A stretch of 64,000 nucleotides of DNA from Hetaerina americana (lineage: Eukaryota; Arthropoda; Insecta; Odonata; Calopterygidae). The translations under genes and the position numbers were made by a program. The notes beneath the pieces were generated by a model, which saw nothing but the letters and a program-made list of their open reading frames with translations, was not told the origin of the DNA and ran no database searches. Every line of letters starts with the position of its first letter. Positions within the stretch are counted from its first letter, which is position 1. The stretch lies in the NCBI GenBank assembly GCA_022747635.1, contig JAKTNV010000010.1, positions 43,334,027 to 43,398,026 of the forward strand, written 5' to 3'. Shown here in pieces: positions 26,701 through 39,500 of the stretch.

Positions 26701-29073
26701 TCAAAAGGAGGTATTAAGATTTCATTTTCATGATAAATTGCTGATTTTCTCGTTAATGTGTTCCTATTCTTCTTTTACAGTTCCTTGTGACATTGAAAAC
26801 AATTGCTCTCCTTTAGCTGTTTGCTCTTTCAATGAAGTTGCAGAAGAGCATTTGTGTGTCTGTTTGCCTGGTTATGTTGGAGATGGCTATGTTTGCCATG
26901 ATGCCTCATCATACAATGCAAGTAGAGGCCCACCCACCCCGTCTTGTGTCTCAGGGTCTTGTTGGTGTCCAGAGGATTATGATTATGATGGAAGAGGGAA
27001 CTGCATTGAGAAACCAACTGATGAGGAAAGTCATGGAGACTGTAAGTTATGCTAACACAAATTTTATTACAAGTTTTCAGCATTTCTTCTGATGAATATA
27101 TTTTTCTAGAATTTTATTGAAGTTTTATATTAAGTTAAAATGGCCACCAAGATGAGGAAATAAATGTGAAATTAGAATATGTATTGATATCCATTATTGA
27201 AATAGAAAGAAAGACTCGTACTTTTCCACAGATTTTATTATAAGGCACGACGCGTTTCACCGACTTGCGGCATCATCAGGTACCTGATGATGCCGCAAGT
27301 CGGTGAAACGCGTTGTGCCGTATAATAAAATCTGTGGAAAAGTACGAGTCTTTCTTTCTATTTCAATAATGGATATCAATTACTTCCACGAAGTGAAGCC
27401 TGAAACAATAGAATATATTAGAATATGTATACTTATGACCGATAAAATGCCATATCTAGGTCATTTTACAAAGTTTTATAAAGAACTCTGTCATCCCATA
27501 TTCAATTATTTATCCTTGCACAGCTTGACCAAGCAATCAGTTATTCTCGTTTAATTTTATAAATAGCAGGAATGATGTGGGTTGTTGAGTAGAGGACATG
27601 GATCTATGTAAGAACAAATAAATAAATTATTAAATGCTTGATGCTATTAAATCTCATGCATGAATGAACTCCACTATCCTCTACCACTTCAGACTTGAAA
27701 ATTCCGCATGTTTATATGGAGGTCTTTTAATCCCTCAAACTCCTATGTGCCTGCAGATATTGAAACTAAATATTTAAAAAGCATGTGTCTGTTGTACTTG
27801 TTTATTTTGTTTCATTTTTGAATATTAAAAAAAATGTTTTTGTGATTACTAATTGAAAATACTGGACATTCTCCCTGGTTTGATGCCCCATAAGCCCTAG
27901 CCTATGCCCACAGCCACATGGAAAAATTCACACACATTTCATTTATCATTCTACATTTTTTGAATTGCAAGATTTACACACCATTTAAGGCACTTTCCCT
28001 CCCCTTTGCATTTCACAAGGTGACAATTGAAGTCCCCCTAGGACACTTTCCCGTGACATTTTATATCCCTCTTCAATGAGGACATATTATTGACTTTTTC
28101 CTTCTTATTACGCGGTCTTTCATTGCACCTAATCTATTTTGTTATGTATTTATACTTTTATATACCCAAGGATTGAAAGAATTCTTACCTGATGAGCCTT
28201 TGTCAACATAACTTCATCGATTATCTCAATAGCATATATGATGATGAATACAAAACCACTTGGTGAATTTTTTAATGAAACATTATGAATTTTTATCTTA
28301 TAAGCCATTATTATTACACCAATACAAATGAGTAAATCTAATTCAATTATGGCCATTTAAATGCATGTAACAGACAAAGACGTTTAAAAATATTTCTAGT
28401 TCTTCTCCTCTACATCTTTTAGATAATTAAAATTCTTATTGTTGGTTTTTACAATATTTGCAAGACTATGTTGAAATTTTCATGTGTGAGCACTTCTCTG
28501 TGAAAAATTGCCTTATACTGTGGTATCACTTTACATCCTATGATAAATAGTTATAGTTTAACAAGCATCATAAGCTAGGAACTTCATTCAGTTTTAACTT
28601 TTGCTCTTATATTGCATAGTTTTTTTTACCCTTGTGGCGTGTCTACACAAATTGGTTACATAGACTGGATAGCCGTCTGTTTAGGTGCTTCCTCTTGAGT
28701 ATGTGCCATTTGATCCTGTTGAAAGCCCTTGTAGTGACACCTGTACATTCTTGTGCTTGATATAAATATTTTATAGCAGTCCAATTATTTGGCTGACTCT
28801 CAAAAAATGTACAACAGTGGTGTTTGTGAAGTGAAAACTTCTCTCCTGATTGTCAAAGAGTATGGAATGTAGATTAAAGAGAAAAATCATCACAGATTCT
28901 CTATTATTAGTCAGTGCTTTGGACCAGAATATGAGAAACTTTAATAAGTGGATGAAAACAAGTAATAATCCAGTTAAAATTATGAGAGTTTGTGTGAACA
29001 TCAATTCATTTTAAAACCTGAAATTAAAGCCATTATATTGTGTATTTACATATATACATACATACATACATAC

Positions 29074-29123
<50 letters not shown>

Positions 29124-30453
29124 TACCTTGATCAAAAATTTCCCGGAATTTATTCAGAAAATTAAAAATACAAGTTTATTCATCTAAATCTATATTGTCC
29201 CCTTCAAAGTAATCCCCATCGACTGCAACACACTTATGCCAGCGCTTGATCCAATCCTCGAAACATTTTTTATATTCGGTTTTCGGTATGTCCATCAGTG
29301 CTTCCTGCGATTTTTCCATTACTTCCTCTCGGCTGCTAAAACGCGTTCCCCGTAATGGTTTTTTAACTCGATTGAACAGAAAGAAGTCACAGGGAGCCAA
29401 ATCAGGTGAATTCGGTGGCTGTTGGATGGTATTTGTTGCATTTTTCGTCAAAAAATTACGAATAATGATAGCACTGTGCGACGGTGCGTTATCATGGTGC
29501 AAAATCCACGAGTTTTCTGCCCACATTTCTGGTCTCTTTCGGCGAATTGCTTCACGCAAACGTCTCATAACGCCCAAATAATACTCTTTGTTTACTGTCT
29601 GGCCTTCTGGCAAAAATTCATGATGCACTACACCGTTGTAATCCATGAAAACCGTCAGCATTGCCTTCTTTTTTGACTGAAAACGACGTGGTTTTTTTGG
29701 TCTCGGCTCATTTGGTGAACGCCATTCACTTGCCTGATGTCTGGATTGCGTGTCGTACTCATAAACCCACGTCTCGTCTCCAGTAATGATCCTTTTGATG
29801 AATGTGGGATCGGATTCAGCCTCGCAAATCATGTCTTTTGCGACGTCAACACGGTCTCTTTTTTGCATGAAATTGAGGTCTTTTGGAACCAACTTTGCTG
29901 CTACACGACGGAAACCCAAATCATTAACCACAATGTCTTGGGCGGATCCATAGGCAATGTTCAAGTCCTCCGCTATTTCTCTGATGGTTAATTTGCGGTT
30001 ATTGACCAACATTTCTTTTACTTTATCAATTTTTTCACCGACTTTCGATGTCGATGGTCTGCCACTGCGTTCATCATCTTCGATTGACTCACGACCACTT
30101 CTGAACCGCTCGTGCCACTGGTAAACGACCGTTTTTTTTAGAGAATCGTTGCCGAAACACTTTTCCAACATTTCCTACGTCCGTGCGCCACTAAATCCGT
30201 TTTTTACGCAAAATTTAATACCAGTTCGTTGTTGCAAATTTAAATCCATTTCTGCAATTGTAAAAAATCGCCAACACACACAGAGATAGATGTACTCTTG
30301 GCTACGTAACTTTTGCAAATGTCAAGTTATGACACTAAGATTTAAAGGGAATATCAACAACAGATGTACCGATTTAACAAAAAAAACAGAACTCAAATCG
30401 GAACGATGGGAGCGCCACACGGTGGTTATTCCGGGAACTTTTTGATCAAGGTA

Positions 30454-30523
<70 letters not shown>

Positions 30524-33500
30524 CACGCAGTAATCAACCCGAAGGTTGGTTTGGTAGGTGATGGTAGAGTTCACCCAGTACTAAGCCTGACGGCAGGTAA
30601 AATTCACACATCAGGGTAGGGGGGCCAGTTCCTTTCCCTGTGCCGGTTATGATTTCCCAGGAAGACCTGGTAGCCGAAAAATCAAATAGCTTGGGTGGAG
30701 CTGCAGGTGCCCAGGGACTTGCCCGGAATCAAGCGAGTCATTTCACAAATAAAAATGCCACGAATTATGAATTCCATAAAAAAAGCAATGCACACTATTT
30801 TACTGCTGAAGTTGTGAAGAGTAACTGAAGTTTTGCTCTAACTGGGATTGTTTGTTGAACAATCTGCACTTAACTCGGTAACTTCTTGGTTAAGGCATCA
30901 TGTTTAAATAATCCATGCAGTTCAACTTATTAAAGACATCGGGTGACCCCACATGATGGCATCCTTGTGTGTTGGAAGTTAAATTGTGAAATTAAAATTT
31001 TGTGTACTGTGAAAGTCTTGTTTTTTTGTATATTTGTTTTGTACATGTACTAAAACTGGGAAAGTTCACACATACAATTTCCATTTCCAGCTGAGAGTTA
31101 CCCAGAGCCAGCATGTATAGACAGTACTTGCATCTGCCCCAAAGGATATGTTCTCGCCCACAATAAGAGCATGAGGTGTAAACCTAAAGTTGGTGCTGAC
31201 CTTTCTTCACATGGGACTAAGGGTGCCACTGGGTTTAAAAGTACATTTGAATATTAAGATTCTCCTTTATCTGGTAACTCATCTCTTTACGTTAATATGA
31301 TTAATGCATTGTGAGACTGACCTGGTTAGTCAGCTAGGTAACGTGTAACGTGCTCACCTGCAAACCCAAAGGCCATGGGTTCAGGTCTTACCTTGAGCAT
31401 GGTCGTTGTGTCAGTCCTGGTGGTTCAGCCCCTGAGAGACCTGGCAAGTAACAAAGTTAATCAGGAACCCAAAGGGTGCATGGACCATTGGAGATGTTTA
31501 GAGAGCAAAAAAAAAAAAAAAAAAACAATTTCTGTGCTAGGTGAATCTTTTACTTTGCTTTTGATATTTCCTTTTAAGAATCTGAAATATTTTGGCAGTT
31601 ATTTTAGTGCTCTGCTCCTCATAAATATGGTATAAAACAAGTGGTATACACATGACAAAATTTTTGGAATTTCAAAAGCAGGGAAATTTTGACCTACACT
31701 ACTGGCCTTGAAACGCAGAAATTTTGCATTGTAAAAACACTTCCCTTGACCAGGGCTCAAACTCAGCTCTCCTTGATTTCCAGCCAAGCAAGTTAGCTAA
31801 TTAAGCTACCAAGGCATCCTCTTACACGTGCAAAGTGAATTTCCATGTGTTTAAGAGGTAGTGTGTGTATGTCTGTAAGTGGAAGAAGTTGCCTTGGTCA
31901 TTTCATTTATTTAAAGCACTCAACTGTAAATCAAGAGGATCTGGATTTGAGTTCCAGTCAAGAAGAATGATTTTAAATTGAAATTTCTGTATTTTGATAG
32001 TCATTAGTGGATGACTTCTTAAAGTAGCTGTCATGGCATCTCCCAAAGTTCTTTGAACTCCTAGCCTTAATTCGGATGAAATACAGCACTGATTTTTTTT
32101 TTGCTCAGGAGAGAGATTCATTTAACCTCCAATTAAACAGCATGTAGAGAAAGTTAGTGGTTAAGTTAAATTGCACTCAATCAAATGTTGCTCTTTGATA
32201 GATGAGTCATTTTGAAATGAATGTGCATCATTTTTACTAAATTTGCACTTATGTATATAATGCAAATGCAAATTTTGCGATTTACTTTTAAAGGTCAGGG
32301 AATATTTGTCTGGAAACACTTGAGTTGATGACTGTCATTTTGTAGCTTCTGTTTTATGTACTTCATGTGTGTAACTATGGTCATGACCAGGGATTCTCGA
32401 AAAAATAGTAAATGAAGTAGTCCAATTGGTAGTTAATTGTGAAAGTTCAAAGATTCTGAAGTTTTATCAAGCTTCTGGCATTTAATGATTACTGAATGGG
32501 CTGAATTGTGTGGCCCATAAGCAGGAAACTGATTATTCAATTGCTCTTTTGTTATGGGCTTTTTTGAGTTAGAACTTGGGACTGTTTTAACTTAAGCAGC
32601 TCTCAATTCCTATTTACTGCATATGATTGAGGGCAACCCTCCCATGATATGTAGTTGTGGATAATTTACGAAACAGAATGTACAAGTGGATGAAACTATG
32701 AAAATATGACTGCCTTTTCCACATCATTTTTTTGGGGTCACCATCTCTGCTAAAAAATTGCTTGTTTGCAATTTACAAGATGGATTTTACATAAAGCAGT
32801 TATGTATATTCATATATGTGCATCTCACTGGTACATAGGACAGATGAAACTGTGCGAGTATGATTGGCTTTTGCATATCGGTTTTCAGTGACTGATTTCC
32901 CAATTCCTTATAATTTATGTGAAGTCCATGGCATTTTTATGTGCATGAAACCAACATGATGTGTCTTAATCCCAAACAGGATTAATCAAATGATTGGCTT
33001 TTGCTAATAATCATTTTCCATGGGTCACCTTTGATTCCAAATGATTATCTAGTTTTGCAGAAAAAGATTTTTTGGGAGATCCGAGTTAATCCACATCCTA
33101 ATTAATAGAGATTATAATGTATGATGGACCACCCAGTATAATACCTAATACTATTTTCAAGATTTCATCTTGAAAAATTTCATGGGATCCTGGACACTCG
33201 AAGGTGGATTTTATGACCTTAAATGAAGTTTTAGCCCATAGAAACAAATAGCCATAGTAGGTATAAACGTCAGTTCTGAAGCTGACTGCTATTGTGCTCA
33301 TTTTACAGATTTTTCTAGAATTCCTGTCCACATGAATATAAAACACGATTCATTCAGTCAAGTAAAGCATATAGGATACTATGGCAGGTTGCAGAAATTC
33401 ATACAAAGTGGAAATAGATATTTTATTTTTCCATTAGTCTTTAAATTACTATTGTACAAAACATGTTGCTACAACATGTATTGTTATTAAAATTGAATCT

Positions 33501-36500
33501 GAATGTTGAAACTCATACTATATTAGCAATAAAAAGAAGAGTGGAAAAATCCAGTGTGTAAATCCATGTAGTCAATAAAAATTCAGATAAAATCAGAACT
33601 CCCTCTAATTCGGGTGGGCACAATGCTAGGTGATCTCTCACATATTCAGTGATTGCATGATGTCAGTATACTAGATGATTGCATGATATAAGTAAATTAC
33701 ATGTTTGCATGTTGTTAACACATTTCACAGCCCTTGACATATGATAATACTCTTTTGGATAAATAACCTCCATAACTAAGTTCTATTGAAAAAATCTGCA
33801 TGTTCAAAGACAAATTTCTAAATTGACAACAAAAGCACCCTTAAAATGCAACAATTTCAGAGTGTAAAAATCATTCGCCTTGACTGGGATTCGAACCCAG
33901 ATCCCTCAATATCCGGTCGAGTGCTTTAGCCACTTAAGCTACCGAGGCGTCCTCTTAAACTCTGAAATTTTGGGGCTTTTAAAGGAACAAGATGTTGTGA
34001 CGAAATACCATACATACAATGTCACAGGCATTCGTAGTCGTGCGCGAGGCGCCACAGTCCACGAGGTTAAAGCCAACTTTAAACACTAATGGTGTTTTCA
34101 CTTTGACAAATTCCAAAGAAACCGACTGGATATTGAGGGATCTGGGTTCGAATCCCAGTCAAGGCGAATGATTTTTACACTCTGAAATTGTTGCATTGAA
34201 ATGCACATTAGCGGATGACTCCGTTAAAAGTTACTGTTGCGGCATCTCCCGCAGTTTCTTTGGAATTTGTCAAAGTGAAAACACCATTAGTGTTTAAAGT
34301 TGGCTTTAACCTCGTGGACTGTGGCGCCTCGCGCACGACTACGAATGCCTGTGACATTGTATGTACGGTATTTCGTCACAACATCTTGTTCTTTTAAAAG
34401 CCCCAAAATTTCAGAGTTTAAGAGGATGCCTCGGTAGCTTAAGTGGCTAAAGCACTCGACCGGATATTGAGGGATCTGGGTTCGAATCCCAGTCAAGGCG
34501 AATGATTTTTACACTCTGAAATTGTTGCATTGAAATGCACATTAGCGGATGACTCCGTTAAAAGTTACTGTTGCGGCTTCTCCCGCAGTTTCTTTGGAAT
34601 TTGTAAAAGCACCCTTTTTGAATGTACTCGTAATAATTACATGGGATTATGGCAATCAGGGTATTGCTAGCACAAAGGTAAACCTAAATAGAATTTTGAG
34701 TTAGGTGTCTATACTCTATAATTGCAACATTTATATTTATTGAAAGTTGTTTTATATATAATTACTTTAGCCAAGTTTTGGGTACTATGAATATGACTCT
34801 GAAATTAAAGTTTTAAGACAGACTCTGAATATTCTACAATGCTCCTAAGCATTCATTTTTGAAAATGGAGCTTAACTGGGCCGCAGTTTGTTGTATTTTT
34901 CTAAGTGTCTCAAGGGATGTATTTATTGTACTTCACGCATCATGATTTTGTAACTCATCATACCAACTGGGGAAATAAATAAGTTAAAACCGTACAAGTC
35001 TTGGCACAATAATAATTGGTTGTGGAAGAAAAAACTGTTGGATTGAGAATGTGGTCATAGGCAGAGTCTATACACTGAAATGACATTGGTATTTAATAGA
35101 TCAGTGTTTTTTAAAACATATCGCTATTCCATTAGGAATCCTGTGTTAAAAGATAGCTGAGAGAAAACTTAATGCTGACCCTTTGGCTAGTATTACTTAG
35201 GTTATACATGGCAAAGTGCTTGCTTTATTTATTTAAGTTGATAAAAGATGAATGCGCCTACATTAGATGAGTGTTTTAATCTTTTAATTGTGAATTTTCT
35301 TCCTCTTAATTAGTATCGTGCAATGTTGTGAACAACTGCCATCCACATGCTCAGTGCATTTACGTAACCCCCATGGGCCATTATCAGTGTCAGTGCAATG
35401 CTGGTTATGAAGGAGATGGATATGAATGTGAAGAGACTGGTGAGTGAGCGATTAACCAACTTAATTTATGGGCCCTCACATAAATTATTCAACCCTATGA
35501 CTATAGCATTTCAAATTATTTTCTTCATTTTTGGGTAAGTATCACGCGAGAAGCATTTATTGGTCCAAATACGGGTACAAATAACAAATATGGATCAGAT
35601 CTTGAATGATTTTCATTCCCTGGCTCATTGTTGTCATAGTAACTGGAGTGGAAATAATATTAAAATGATGATTAAAAAAACCATAAACACAGTAATCAAC
35701 CCGAAGGTCGGTTTAGTAGGTGATGGTCGAGTTCATCCAGTACTAAGCCCTATATGGCATGTGAAATTCACACATCAGGGTAGGGGGGCCAGCTCCTTTC
35801 CCTGTGCCGGTTATGGTTTCCCAAGGAGACCTGGTACCCGAAAAATCACTTTAGCTTGGGTGGAGCTGCAGGTGCCCAGAGTGCCTTGTCTGGGAATCGA
35901 ACCTGGGACCCTCCGGTCAGCAGTCCAACGCTGTACCCACTGGAATACTGCGACCCACAAATGATGATTATTCTTAAGAAAAAAGTCATACTGATCCATA
36001 CTAGGAAATTATTATAAACAGTCACTGAATTTTGTCTGAGCTTTGTTATAGCTTTGTATAACTGAAGAAGTGCAAACTTTACGACTTTCCCACTCAAACA
36101 TCCATGGTGATTCTTATTACACTAAATGATGTTTATGGCTAGGTTGGCCCAAAAAACTCAAGTTATTAGAGTTCTGAAGTCTCATTGTTTGTTCATCACT
36201 TAAAAAGTATAATTGGTATAAAATTGAGAAAAATTGGGCAATATTTTACTTTTCTACTTTCTTATCACCAAACTGAATGTGTATTCCCTCATGCTGTCTT
36301 TTACCGTACCAAATGTGAAGAGTATAATCGAGTAGTATGAAATCATATGGTGTCATTCCGTTTGTATGATTTATTTGTAGAAGTAATGGAAATTTATTCT
36401 GGATTCTATGAATATTCATTTGTCTCTCTTCTTTTAAAAATATGGCTTGTTGATTGCAGTCTTTAATGAAGTGAATTGCTATATTTTAACCGAGGCTACT

Positions 36501-39500
36501 CACTCTGCTTGTCCATGTTGAGCCGGCAGTGATACTAATTTATATGCATTTGAATAATGTTTGACAAAAGTATTCCAGTCACAGAAATGGAGAAAATGTT
36601 GTAGAAATAGAAAAAATAACTGTATTCTGTCTCTTCAAATTGAATAGTGTATTTTACAGGCTGTTTTCTTTCAATTTATGATAATGCATGTGAATCTCAT
36701 TCCAGCTTATGCAATGAAATCTTGATATAATGAGAGTTTACAATCCCTAAAAAATTATGGGCTATATCGAATACATGTTATCAGATATATTTATGATAAA
36801 TTAATTACTGAACTGGCAATCTTAGCATTGCTTTTTAGTCAACTCCTATGACTTTCAGGATACTTTAACTGTTACTATGAGTATTTTTTTCATAGGTATA
36901 TCAACCAGGAAACTATTGATATGATCAATCTTACATTTTGATGACTCTTCATGATTTTTATAGAGATTTCACTGTCATATAGTTTTAATATTTATTGAAA
37001 ATTGTAGTGGTCAATCTTGGACAATGCACTCACTATATTGTTACCATGAGCATGGCACCTCATCACCATTTTGGTCATCTCTGCACTCCCTGATAATAAA
37101 AACGTGAATGAGATGTGTTGTCACAAAGTAAAAAGTATTGTTTGCAAGACATAGTTCCTCAGCTATTGCTACCAGCTCCAAAGGATTTGTTTTTTTTCTA
37201 GCTTTTTGCTAGTTGGTTGCCATTCTTATATATTTATTTGATCCTGAGATAATCTAATCAGACAACCCACATGGGGGCTGTAATTTGGTAAATTTGGGTT
37301 TGTAGGTTGAAATGGGACTATGATATTGTACATTCATATCATTCATATGTACTCCAAATTATACCAATCTGTCATTTTATCTACCTTAGCTTATTTCCAG
37401 AGGCTAGTAATTGTAACCCTGCTCTCTTTCAACTATAACCTAAATCCACAATTAAAAATTGGCATTCATTACCTAATTCTGCCATTATGAATGTTGTTTC
37501 GATTGTAAAAATCTAGAGACAGCATCTTTGAATTTGAAAATGGCTGTGAAAAGTGCCTACAGTGGAGTTATGCCTGAGGTTGGTTACATGCATACATAAG
37601 TACTGAAGCCCCAGAGCTTTTGATTTATACTTCCTCAGCACTCACATTAGCTGACAACCATGCTGATTAAAACCAGTCTTCAGATATAGTCAAGAGTGTA
37701 TGTAATGCTAATAAGTTTTTAAAAACTCAATATTTGGTTCATTTTAAGGTAAACTACATATATGTTTTTGGGTCATAGGACCTTGTCATGGAATACAATA
37801 TTGATATATTCCATCAAATCTGTGGCAAAATAGTAAACAATACCCTGTGACTCTGGCAGTATACATTATAAAAATATAAATTATATTATTTTTAACTAAG
37901 TGATGATAGAATAACAAGATTGTTTGCTATAAATTGTGATTTTTTTGTAATTCTATTGTTAGTGCATTCCAAAGTAGGTATTAACTGACTAAAACCGTGT
38001 TAAAAATCTGTTAGTTCAACCAATGCATGTTATTTCACCATGCATAATACTCACCCAAACTGTTTGAACTATTCAAGAAGATCTAAATATTCGAATGTGC
38101 TTTAATCAGTAACTCATTCTCTTCAATTCTTAAGAATGAAAATTTGCTTTTAATCTCATTCTTCATGGTTTCATCTTCAATGTGATCAATAATGACTGCC
38201 AAGCCATTGGTTTAGTGGATAACTAAAGCTCTCATCCACAGATCAAACTAACTTTATCAGCTCCTTATTCACCTTCACTACCACCTCAAGCTTGTCAATT
38301 CTTTGGTTTATGATGAAAAAATAATGATATCAGATAAAATATGTCACACTTTTATCTCTATGTTTGCCTATTTTAGGTCTCCATTCACTGTCCGTACTTT
38401 TCAGTCTGAATCATATGTATGTTTCTAATAAATTTTCTAAAAGATCAGTGTCACTCTATATTCTTTAATATTTTCATTAACTTTGTTCACTCTATCACAT
38501 ACCATCTCAAAATTCATTGAGCAAAAAAAGACATCCTGACTGTGCCCTATATTACTATCCATTGATGTTCTAGCTATTGCTTTGGCATCATATGTTTCCC
38601 TCTTCTCCCTCAACCCAAACTGTTCTTTTTGTAGGTATCCATCCCAATCCACATAAATTTCCTTTGTATTTTTATTAAGCCTAATATTTTTACCGAAAAA
38701 ATTCCATATGTCCTTTGTGTCATCTATGATTATCTGGTTCCATTGATAATGTAAATCTTGTTCACTTAGATCATATAGTCTATCCTTTTCTATCAATTAT
38801 TTTACCTCCCATTTCTTCCTTTCTGTATGATATATTTGCCTTATTTTCCCCAACTCTGTTTTTATCTTGTTACATTTCCCTCTATCTTTGTTTTTCCCAT
38901 GTAATTTCTCCTGTAAGTAATACTTGGGGCAGTCAAATGAAAACCGAACACCCCCCATAATACGCAGTCTGCACTAAAGGTGGCAATGCTGTTGTTTCCT
39001 ATTAATACTGTCATTGCTGTGATGGGAGAACTGCATAGTGACAACTCACAGGCATACACAGTTGTTGGGTTTTGTCCTTGTTTGTGTGCAGTTGTTGAAG
39101 CGGGTGTTCAGTTTTCATTTGGCTACACCTCACATTCTCAATTGTATTTAAACATATAATGTCTATAGTTTTCTCCGTTTTAACATCTCCCAACTTTACT
39201 CCTGAAGTTTTTATCCTAACAGAATCACAAGGATATTATCAAGTATTTTTATTATTTTTTCTTTTGAATTCCAAGTTACTTATAATTAAAGGTAGTAATA
39301 TATAAAGTAAATTATGAGCTGACTCTCATTTGTCCCCACAAAGCTATGCTCCTTTATGATCCTATTCAAAATTATATTTTCCTAGATAATTAATGTACCC
39401 ATCTTTTATCTTTTTGTGTCTTCTGAAATTTCCTGTATGGCATATTTCCTACCAAACTCTGGAATATTCCGAATCATTTTGTCTAGTTGATCACATCAGC

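Larger units (their letters stand above)
27042..31090 (+). other. Intron 11
   Basis: Holds a palindromic Penelope-type element (27185-27416), a TA/TACA microsatellite split by a mariner (29049-30522), and a family B SINE (30525-30745). Between 27431 and 29048 nothing was recognised. Confidence 0.8.
33843..34604. mobile_element. Composite inverted-and-tandem tRNA-bearing element (family A) with 12-bp target duplication
   Basis: The 762-bp block is bounded by identical aaaagcaccctt (33831-33842 and 34605-34616). Left arm (33843 to about 34122) is a unit in minus orientation. A 5'-truncated plus unit follows (from about 34124), then a full plus unit to 34604. The spacing between the same motif in the two plus units is 334 bp (34128 to 34462). 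The arms are almost identical, so the array is young. A single pair of flanking repeats implies that it inserted as one molecule. It encodes no protein. Confidence 0.85.
31241..35313 (+). other. Intron 12
   Basis: Holds a poly(A)-tailed SINE (31335-31525), degenerate family A pieces (31735-31830, 31905-32055) and the inverted composite family A element (33843-34604). Nothing is recognised in 32056-33830 and 34617-35313. Confidence 0.8.

Noticed and set aside
33880..34496. Two near-identical proteins on opposite strands ([20 protein letters not shown])
   Set aside because: They are translations of the tRNA-like region of family A in both arms; the same occurs at 52372. Not genes.
34428..34499. 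Functional tRNA-Ser(GGA) gene
   Set aside because: C at position 33, no long variable arm, and it is part of a repeated mobile element.
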